From contig DNDP01000319.1 in NCBI GenBank assembly GCA_003484235.1, positions 575-5,781 on the forward strand: 5,207 nucleotides of DNA, in the 5' to 3' direction. The notes below the pieces were generated by a model. That model made no database searches, was not told the origin of the DNA, and saw nothing but the letters and a program-made list of their open reading frames with translations. This stretch comes from Verrucomicrobiales bacterium. Its GTDB lineage: Bacteria; Verrucomicrobiota; Verrucomicrobiia; Limisphaerales; RI-55. Within the stretch, counting starts at the first letter, position 1, and each line of letters starts with the position of its first letter. Of the stretch, positions 1 to 4,280 are shown one piece after another. The position numbers and the translations under genes were made by a program.

Positions 1-216
1 GAAGCGGAGCGCAACCCGTGGACCAGGTTTCACGGACACCCTCCGCCCCGACAGGGGCGGCGGACCGGCGCTGCGTCAAATCTGATGAATGATTGCCGCC
101 GGTTCCCGATGAACCGCCGCCCCTTCAGGGCGGAGATGGATCGGAGACTCCTTTCCACGGGTTGCGCTTTGCTTCACCCGTGGCAACCAGACCGGCGTCC
201 TTTCAGGACGGAACCG
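1..216. repeat. Palindromic intergenic repeat cluster (22-nt inverted repeat plus tandem hairpins)
   Basis: Seen directly: positions 1-22 and 154-175 are inverted repeats matching at 20 of 22 bases, and both mismatches become G-U pairs if the top strand is transcribed. A second perfect 8-bp inverted repeat pairs CCACGGGT (155-162) with ACCCGTGG (176-183), so ACCCGTGG or its complement occurs three times. Inside and beside the arms are three short hairpins: CCGCCCC-GACA-GGGGCGG (43-60), CCGCCC-TTCA-GGGCGG (117-132) and CGTCCT-TTC-AGGACG (196-210), each followed by a CGGA at or just after the stem end. A smaller stem, CGGTTC/GAACCG (100-105/111-116), lies just before the second. No protein is encoded. 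The style resembles unnamed repeats I remember from planctomycete and verrucomicrobial intergenic regions (recollection, not a search). The left end may extend beyond the window. Confidence 0.7.
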
Positions 217-408
217 GATGGAGCGCCGGGGCTCATTCCGTCAGATGATCTGTAGCCATTGTCCTGGATTCGATTGCTGCGGAACTCCGCTCTTGCCTGA
301 CACCAGGGTCCCAACCATCTTCTGCACTGTGTAAGAATCAACGAAGCATTTACAGCCCCAAGGCGAACAGAAGCCGGACCAACCAGCTCACCCGTCGCTG
401 CCTAAACT
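217..408. other. Non-coding stretch upstream of the first small gene
   Basis: About 190 bases with no ORF of meaningful length on either strand and no tRNA-like fold that I can see. Small palindromes such as CAGAT-G-ATCTG (242-252) and GCGG-AACT-CCGC (279-290) are too short to interpret. It should hold the promoter of the gene that follows, but the best candidate I found (TTGCCT, 17-nt spacer, CATCTT, starting near 293) is a poor match to a sigma-70 promoter, so I do not call one. No Shine-Dalgarno precedes the ATG at 409. Confidence 0.5.
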
Positions 409-774
409 ATGAGCAACCCCACTGACCGTTTACGTCTGGCTGGCGGCGTGTTGGCCAGCTTTGTCAGTTCAATGTTCGTGATGATTTACTACAAGATTTC
501 GTTCATCAGGTTCCAGACCGAGCATCCGGGGCAGGCGCTGACCCCAATCAATGATTGGTTGGTTCGCCATGGGATTATTGGATGGTCGATTCCTGTCGTC
601 ATGGTGACGTTGGCTTTGCTGGCTTCTCGACGTCAAGTGCACGGGGCATGGAGGGAGGCGGTGGTGCAACTCGGGTGGCTGATGGCACTTGTCTGGGCGT
701 TGCTTGCCATCATGGCCTGGCAGATTCAGTACGTCCCAATACTCGGTCCGCTTGGCTCACCGAACGTTGAATGA
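409..774 (+). CDS. Small three-helix membrane protein of unknown function
   Basis: I do not recognise this 121-residue protein. Three hydrophobic stretches are visible, at about residues 10-30, 56-74 and 86-106, which would make it an integral inner-membrane protein. The loop between helices 1 and 2 (about 31-55) is polar and rich in His, Gln and Pro. A basic patch with two adjacent arginines follows helix 2 (about 74-82). No catalytic or metal-binding motif stands out. The ATG is the first in frame but has no Shine-Dalgarno before it, so the start is provisional. GC by hand count of sample rows is about 48-62%, clearly below the roughly 70% seen from position 1387 onward, which suggests a different origin or weak selection. 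The next gene lies 58 nt downstream on the same strand, so co-transcription is possible. That it is a real gene rests on its clean membrane topology and length. Confidence 0.6.
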   Translation: MSNPTDRLRLAGGVLASFVSSMFVMIYYKISFIRFQTEHPGQALTPINDWLVRHGIIGWSIPVVMVTLALLASRRQVHGAWREAVVQLGWLMALVWALLAIMAWQIQYVPILGPLGSPNVE

Positions 775-832
775 GGTCGACTCCTCCAACATTGAACTGT
801 GACTGAATGATGAAACCCCGCGCCTCACTTGT

Positions 833-1279
833 ATGAGAAGGGTGGAGATTCACGCGATGCACTTTCCGTCCATTTTCTTCGGGGCTGTTCTCGCGGTCGT
901 CGCGATTGGATGTGGGGGTCCTCGTTCCAACGCTGTTGATCTGGTGCAGGACATTGGCGTTTCTGAGATCCGGGCCGACCTGCAGACGCTTGTTGCGTCA
1001 CCTGCAGGCCGGCAGCATGAGATACCGCCGACCGCTTGGCCGGAGTCCATACGAAGGCTGCAGCCCGTGTCCGTTCACCTTCACATGACGGGGGTGCTCA
1101 TGGTTTTCAGTCGGACGGAACGCGAGCAGCATGGCTTGCTGTTCATGCTCAACTCAGCCGACGATCCCGGCGCCGGAGGAAGCGGCGTCGTATACGAGAA
1201 CTTGGGTGATGGTCTGTTCTGGTGCACGGAGAAGTTGCGGTCAGCATATCTGCCTCCAGGGCAAAGGAGGAATAGATGA
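833..1279 (+). CDS. Putative lipoprotein of unknown function
   Basis: A protein of 148 residues from the ATG at 833, or 140 residues from the in-frame ATG at 857. It begins with a hydrophobic segment ending in V-A-I-G-C followed by G-G, an acceptable though not ideal lipobox, predicting export and lipid attachment at that cysteine (residue 27 of the long form, 19 of the short). The mature part has no family that I recognise; it contains a region with alternating hydrophobic residues (VSVHLHMTGVLMVF) that may form beta strands, then a Gly-rich turn and a basic C-terminus. Start choice is ambiguous: 857 has GGTGGAG nine bases upstream, whereas 833 supplies the Arg-Arg that a signal peptide normally carries. 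I keep 833 but 857 is about equally likely. GC is about 58-63% in rows I counted, lower than the genes to the right. The stop overlaps the start of an 11-codon ORF. Confidence 0.6.
   Translation: MRRVEIHAMHFPSIFFGAVLAVVAIGCGGPRSNAVDLVQDIGVSEIRADLQTLVASPAGRQHEIPPTAWPESIRRLQPVSVHLHMTGVLMVFSRTEREQHGLLFMLNSADDPGAGGSGVVYENLGDGLFWCTEKLRSAYLPPGQRRNR
841..847 (+). promoter_or_regulatory. Candidate ribosome binding site for the internal start at 857
   Basis: GGTGGAG lies nine bases before the ATG at 857. It is one of only two good Shine-Dalgarno-like sequences before a start codon in the window, and it is the main reason to consider the shorter form of the lipoprotein. Confidence 0.4.
1263..1270 (+). 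promoter_or_regulatory. Strong Shine-Dalgarno, AAAGGAGG, at the end of the lipoprotein gene
   Basis: AAAGGAGG is followed by a 5-nt spacer (AATAG) and an ATG at 1276 that overlaps the lipoprotein stop codon in an ATGA arrangement. This is the classic layout for translational coupling and is the best ribosome binding site in the window, yet it leads only to an 11-codon frame. The site sits within the last codons of the lipoprotein gene, so a purine-rich coding sequence could also produce it by chance. Confidence 0.5.
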
Positions 1280-1311
1280 GAGGAGTCAATTATCGCCGAT
1301 GCTGGAGATGA
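1276..1311 (+). CDS. 11-codon mini-ORF, coupled to the lipoprotein gene; possibly a remnant
   Basis: The frame reads MRGVNYRRCWR and then stops at TGA (1309-1311). It starts in a 4-bp ATGA overlap with the upstream stop and has a near-perfect Shine-Dalgarno. The peptide would be very basic (four Arg) with single Tyr, Cys and Trp residues. Three readings are possible: a genuine small peptide, the stump of a downstream gene lost by deletion or frameshift, or chance. Continuing past the stop in the same frame gives 16 more codons to a TAG, without recognisable content. A short 5-bp stem (TGAGG-GGCCA-CCTCA, 1309-1323) begins at the stop codon but has no T-run, so it is not a convincing terminator. 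Whether it is translated cannot be judged from the sequence alone. Confidence 0.25.
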   Translation: MRGVNYRRCWR

Positions 1312-1386
1312 GGGGCCACCTCACCTCTGTGCTCGACGGATGAACGCACGACCTGTACTTAGCTCCTCTGCCGAAAAGCCAAACCC

Positions 1387-1725
1387 ATGCCCCACTTCAC
1401 CCGCCCCATCCAAGCCGGCGATTACGCCGTGATCTTCACCGCCCAGCGCACCGCTTCCGGGGGCGCAGACTACGGCGCCATGGCCGATCGCATGCTCGAA
1501 CTGGCCCGGGCCCAGCCCGGCTATGTCGGCATCGAATCGGTGCGCGGCGGCGATGGCCTCGGCATCACGGTGTCCTACTGGGAGAGCGAGGAGGCGATCC
1601 GCAACTGGAAGGCAAACACCGAGCATCTCGAGGCGCAGCGCCGGGGCCGCGAGGAATGGTATTCAGGTTTCAGCCTCCGCGTCTGCCGGGTGGAACGGGC
1701 CTACGGCACGGGCAACCTCAGCTGA
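1387..1725 (+). CDS. Antibiotic biosynthesis monooxygenase (ABM) domain protein
   Basis: The 112-residue length and sequence fit the ABM family (ferredoxin-like dimeric alpha-beta barrel). Recognisable elements in order: first strand YAVIFTAQRT (13-22); helix around 29-42; the ARAQPGYVGIESVR segment (40-53), where the 'PG(Y/F)xGxES' core is typical; ITVSYWESEEAIRNWK (60-75), matching the family's strand plus 'W.S.EA...W' motif; and H80 with the RGREEWY stretch (86-92) leading into the last strand. Members include small monooxygenases, heme-degrading enzymes and many proteins without a known substrate; this subtype is one of the last, so substrate and reaction are unknown. No signal peptide, hence cytoplasmic. 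No Shine-Dalgarno precedes the ATG, but the strand pattern begins soon after it. Coding GC jumps to 70% or more here. The 3' end overlaps the convergent membrane-protein gene by 8 bp. Confidence 0.85.
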   Translation: MPHFTRPIQAGDYAVIFTAQRTASGGADYGAMADRMLELARAQPGYVGIESVRGGDGLGITVSYWESEEAIRNWKANTEHLEAQRRGREEWYSGFSLRVCRVERAYGTGNLS

Positions 1726-2497
1726 CCTGTGCTGGCGCCGGCGGTTCCCTCCGGTTGTTGATGTCCGATCCGGCGGCGACGATCTTCCGGTCCTCTTCCG
1801 CGGTGGTGATGCGCTCGAGGATCATCAGCTTCTGCCAGATCTTCCGCGACAGCCCCGTGGTCAGGTCCTCGATCTCGTTGACGGCCGAGATGGTGACCGG
1901 GTCGTTGAACCGCTGCACATAGACGGCGGCGACCTTGGAGAGGATCGCCAGCAGTTCGCTGCAGTAGTCGAGGTAACGGGTCAGCTCGAAGGAGGTCATC
2001 AAGCGCTTCGGCGAGGACGGCGTCAGCGAGGTCTCGGGATGGAACTGCTCGGGGTCCTTGGTGAGCTGGTGCATGTCGATGATGTGCGCCATCGAGCGCA
2101 GGACGTGCAGCGCCTCCAGCGCGCGGCGGCGCTTGAGGCGGGTCTCGCCGGTGGCCAGGAAGAAGATGGCCAGCCCAAGGAAGACGAAGTCGTTGATCGC
2201 CGATTCCAGTCCCTGCAGGAAGTCCGAGATGCTCGAGAAGAGGGAGACGTTCAGGTCGAGCGAGTGGAAGGCACCGGCCACCAGCACCACGATCAGCACG
2301 ACGGCCAAGACGACGCCGCCACGGATCCAGTAGTTGGGCTTGTCGAGCCAGTTCGAGAGAGCCTCGGCCTCGCGGCTGACGTCGACCAGCTCGCCGGCGA
2401 CGCTGCTCAGGCCCGAGTCGGGGAAGCGCTCGGCGATCCGCCGGTGCAGCGCCTCCGCGGTGTCCACGATGAGCCGGGGCTGGAGGCTGCGATACAT
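1718..2497 (-). CDS. Conserved two-helix membrane protein of unknown function
   Basis: A 259-residue protein with two transmembrane segments, at about residues 57-80 and 101-117, separated by a short loop rich in Ser, Asp and Leu. The N-terminal 55 residues are soluble and helical in character. After helix 2 comes a basic stretch (TRLKRRR, 119-125), which by the positive-inside rule puts the large C-terminal part in the cytoplasm. Two blocks look conserved from memory of related hypothetical proteins: LRSMAHIIDMHQLTKDP (133-149) and a helical region from YLDYCSELLAILSKVA (175-190) to DLTTGLSRKIWQKLMILE (211-228). I do not know a function. There is no in-frame ATG, GTG or TTG between the upstream in-frame stop (2564-2566) and this ATG, so the start is well fixed despite lacking a Shine-Dalgarno. 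It is convergent with the ABM gene (8-bp overlap) and divergent from the sugar dehydrogenase gene. Confidence 0.8.
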   Translation of the reverse strand: MYRSLQPRLIVDTAEALHRRIAERFPDSGLSSVAGELVDVSREAEALSNWLDKPNYWIRGGVVLAVVLIVVLVAGAFHSLDLNVSLFSSISDFLQGLESAINDFVFLGLAIFFLATGETRLKRRRALEALHVLRSMAHIIDMHQLTKDPEQFHPETSLTPSSPKRLMTSFELTRYLDYCSELLAILSKVAAVYVQRFNDPVTISAVNEIEDLTTGLSRKIWQKLMILERITTAEEDRKIVAAGSDINNRREPPAPAQVS

Positions 2498-2656
2498 GCG
2501 GTGGCGGATGGGTTCGGCCTGGTCTGACGGCGGGCGGATGTTGTTGCACCGGCGCGGTCCGTGTCAAACCGGCTTCTTGCGGTCGCCCGGGCCACTCTGG
2601 CCTTGTCATTCCCGGGACCTGCCGTATGAATGGCTGGACACCAGTTTGTTCCTGCT
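2498..2656. promoter_or_regulatory. Divergent intergenic region between the membrane protein and sugar dehydrogenase genes
   Basis: This 159-nt region must contain the promoters of both flanking genes, because they point away from each other. I see no clear -35/-10 pair on either strand. A 5-bp hairpin GGCCA-CTC-TGGCC (2590-2602) sits between two copies of the palindrome CCCGGG (2586-2591 and 2611-2616), 25 nt apart start to start; this could be an operator, but in GC-rich DNA such short palindromes are common. Part of the region (2630-2656) would be coding if the dehydrogenase used its upstream ATG. Confidence 0.4.
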
Positions 2657-4006
2657 ATGAAACGAATCTCTCTCCTTCTGTCCCGCGGTGGACTGCTGTT
2701 GGCGGCCGTGGGCTTGGCGTTCTCGCCGACGTTTTCCACCCGCGCCGCCGACGGCGGAGCCGCGCCGTCCCTCAAGCTTTTTGCCGAGGGCTTCACGGCG
2801 CCCACCGCCATGGTGCCGCTGCCGGACGGCCGGTTCATCCTTGCCGACCAGGTGGGCAAGGCGTTTGTCATCGGCGCGGATGGCACTGTCCTGCCGGACC
2901 TGTTCCTCGACGTGACGGGCAAGCTGACCAAGCTCAACGCCGGCTTTGACGAGCGCGGGCTGCTTGGCATCGCGCTGCATCCGAAGTACGCCGACAACGG
3001 CAGGGTCTATGTCCATTACAGTGCGCCGAAGAACGATTCCACGCCGGCCGACTGGGATCACCGGTCGCGCCTCTCCGAGTTTACGGCCGACGTAAAGGGG
3101 GCGAAGGCCGATCCCGCAAGCGAACGCGTGCTGATGGAGTGGGACCAGCCGTTCTTCAACCACAACGGTGGCGACCTCTGCTTCGGTCCGGATGGCCATC
3201 TCTACATTGCGGCAGGCGACGGCGGCCGCGCGGACGACACGCAGAAGCGCTACAAGCCCGAGATCGGCAACGGCCAGAACACCGAGACCTACCTGGGCAA
3301 GATCCTGCGAATCGATGTCGACAAGCGGGCGGACGGCAAGCCCTACGCCGTGCCTTCGGACAACCCGTTCGTCAAGGGCGGCGGCCTGCCGGAGATCTAC
3401 GCCTACGGCCTCCGCAATCCCTGGCGCATCAGCTTCGACCGCGGCGGCCGGCGCCAGCTCTTCGCGGCGGACATTGGCCAGACCCTTTACGAGGAGGTGA
3501 GCATCATCGAGAAGGGCGGCAACTACGGCTGGTTCATCAAGGAAGGATTTATCGACTTCAATCCCGGCAAGGCCCGCACGCCCAAGGAAACGGACACGAA
3601 GGTGGGCTTCAAGGGCGAACCGCTGCTGGGTCCGGTGATCACCTACAAGAACGTCAATGCCTTCCCGCGCGACCCCGAGGCGCACGGCCTCAGCATCACC
3701 GGCGGATACGTGTATCGTGGCAAGGCGCTTCCGGCGCTGCAGGGCCAGTATGTGTTTGCCGACTGGAAGGGGCACATTGCCCGGCCCGGAGGTGTCCTGC
3801 TGGTGAGTGGTCCCACCGCCGACGGCACGGTTCCGTGGCCCGTGAAGCCGCTGGCACTGTCGAACAGCCCCGACGGCCGTCTCAAGGGCCTGGTGACATC
3901 GTTCGGCGAGGGCAACGACGGTGAGCTCTACGTCCTGGTAAACGAAAAGGGCGGCATGGAAGGACCCGCCGGAGAAACCGGCAAGGTCTACAAGCTCGTT
4001 CCGTAA
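2657..4006 (+). CDS. Secreted PQQ-dependent sugar dehydrogenase family protein (glucose/sorbosone dehydrogenase)
   Basis: A 449-residue beta-propeller of the GSDH family (related to soluble glucose dehydrogenase and aldose sugar dehydrogenase), which oxidises sugars with PQQ in the periplasm. Numbered from the ATG at 2657: signal peptide with Lys-Arg n-region, hydrophobic core and likely cleavage near residues 30-32 (TRAA/DG); ERGLLGIALHP (99-109); NHNGGDLCFGPDG (168-180), whose His169 aligns by eye with the catalytic base of soluble glucose dehydrogenase; GDGG (187-190); LGKILRIDVD (213-222); GLRNPWR (251-257), with Arg253 in the place of the PQQ-contacting arginine; DIGQ (272-275); GGNYGW (287-292); GGYVYRG (349-355). 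The set is complete and the frame intact. No CxxCH motif, so there is no fused cytochrome. True substrate and cofactor are inferred from family only. An in-frame ATG at 2630 would add nine residues before the signal peptide, which is less natural. A strong terminator follows 24 nt after the stop. Confidence 0.92.
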   Translation: MKRISLLLSRGGLLLAAVGLAFSPTFSTRAADGGAAPSLKLFAEGFTAPTAMVPLPDGRFILADQVGKAFVIGADGTVLPDLFLDVTGKLTKLNAGFDERGLLGIALHPKYADNGRVYVHYSAPKNDSTPADWDHRSRLSEFTADVKGAKADPASERVLMEWDQPFFNHNGGDLCFGPDGHLYIAAGDGGRADDTQKRYKPEIGNGQNTETYLGKILRIDVDKRADGKPYAVPSDNPFVKGGGLPEIYAYGLRNPWRISFDRGGRRQLFAADIGQTLYEEVSIIEKGGNYGWFIKEGFIDFNPGKARTPKETDTKVGFKGEPLLGPVITYKNVNAFPRDPEAHGLSITGGYVYRGKALPALQGQYVFADWKGHIARPGGVLLVSGPTADGTVPWPVKPLALSNSPDGRLKGLVTSFGEGNDGELYVLVNEKGGMEGPAGETGKVYKLVP

Positions 4007-4030
4007 CCGGGGTTCCGGGCACGGAGTTTC

Positions 4031-4070
4031 GATCGGGCGGGAGACGGCTCTCCCGCCCGATCTGCTTTTC
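4031..4070 (+). terminator. Strong intrinsic terminator after the sugar dehydrogenase gene
   Basis: A perfect 14-bp stem, GATCGGGCGGGAGA (4031-4044) with TCTCCCGCCCGATC (4049-4062), closes a CGGC tetraloop and is followed by TGCTTTTC (4063-4070). It begins 24 nt after the dehydrogenase stop. The T-run is short and interrupted, but the stem is long and very GC-rich. On the minus strand the hairpin is followed by GAAACTCCG, not a T-run, so it should act only on + strand transcripts. Confidence 0.85.
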
Positions 4071-4280
4071 AGAATGGCAGCGGGCGCCGACCGCTGCGGC
4101 TAAGGTTTCTCATCTGTCCGCCATTAAACGGCGCAGGCCTGCGGCGCGTGGACTGCTGAATCCTCAGCCGTGCGTCCTGCCCGGCCGGTTGTCCTCCTGT
4201 GGGACAGTTTTACCGCCCGGAGAAATGCTGTCACCGTCCCGGTGGTCGGCGGGTCTGTAAACCTGAAGAAAGTTCGTCGC
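4071..4280 (+). promoter_or_regulatory. Structured leader/promoter region of the DUF1501 gene
   Basis: The 210 nt between the terminator and the DUF1501 start hold no convincing gene. Visible structure: a 7-bp hairpin GCAGCGG/CCGCTGC (4077-4083/4091-4097); a perfect 12-bp palindrome CGCAGGCCTGCG (4132-4143); and a 5-bp hairpin CACCG-TCC-CGGTG (4232-4244). Because a strong terminator lies just upstream, a promoter is expected here, but no sigma-70-like pair with good spacing is evident. A purine-rich GAAGAAAG (4265-4272) lies eight bases before the ATG and may serve as a weak ribosome binding site. Confidence 0.45.

Noticed and set aside
1..216. CRISPR array suggested by repeated CAGG/CGGA-type units
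   Set aside because: The units are not identical direct repeats, the spacing is too long and variable (74 and 79 nt), and the stems differ; this is a hairpin repeat cluster.
337..408. Possible integron attC-like spacer before the first small gene, with small orphan genes arranged like cassettes
   Set aside because: I looked for paired RYYYAAC and GTTRRRY core sites around the small genes and found no correctly ordered pair; no integrase is present.
766..797. Imperfect hairpin across the stop codon of the first small gene (GTTGAAT/ATTGAAC outer arms, GAGG/CCTC inner stem)
   Set aside because: One mismatch and a four-base bulge make it weak, and no T-run follows, so it is not a credible terminator; core orientation is also wrong for an attC site.
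807..836. Nine-codon frame MMKPRASLV ending on the ATG at 833
   Set aside because: No Shine-Dalgarno and no conserved content; probably chance, though a leader peptide cannot be strictly excluded.
1523..2527. Plus-strand frame of 334 codons and an overlapping minus-strand frame (1701-2609)
   Set aside because: Both overlap the ABM and membrane-protein genes in other frames; their low-complexity Arg/Pro/Gly/Asp-rich sequence indicates GC-rich shadow frames, whereas the 1718-2497 frame shows coherent membrane topology.
2606..3775. Long minus-strand frame of 389 codons opposite the sugar dehydrogenase gene
   Set aside because: It lies antisense to a complete gene with all its family motifs; its content is Arg/Val/Leu/Ala-rich and without recognisable domains, as expected from antisense of GC-rich codons.
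3139..3924. Plus-strand frame of 261 codons inside the sugar dehydrogenase gene
   Set aside because: Alternate-frame shadow, very rich in Arg, Gly and Gln, with no independent start signal.
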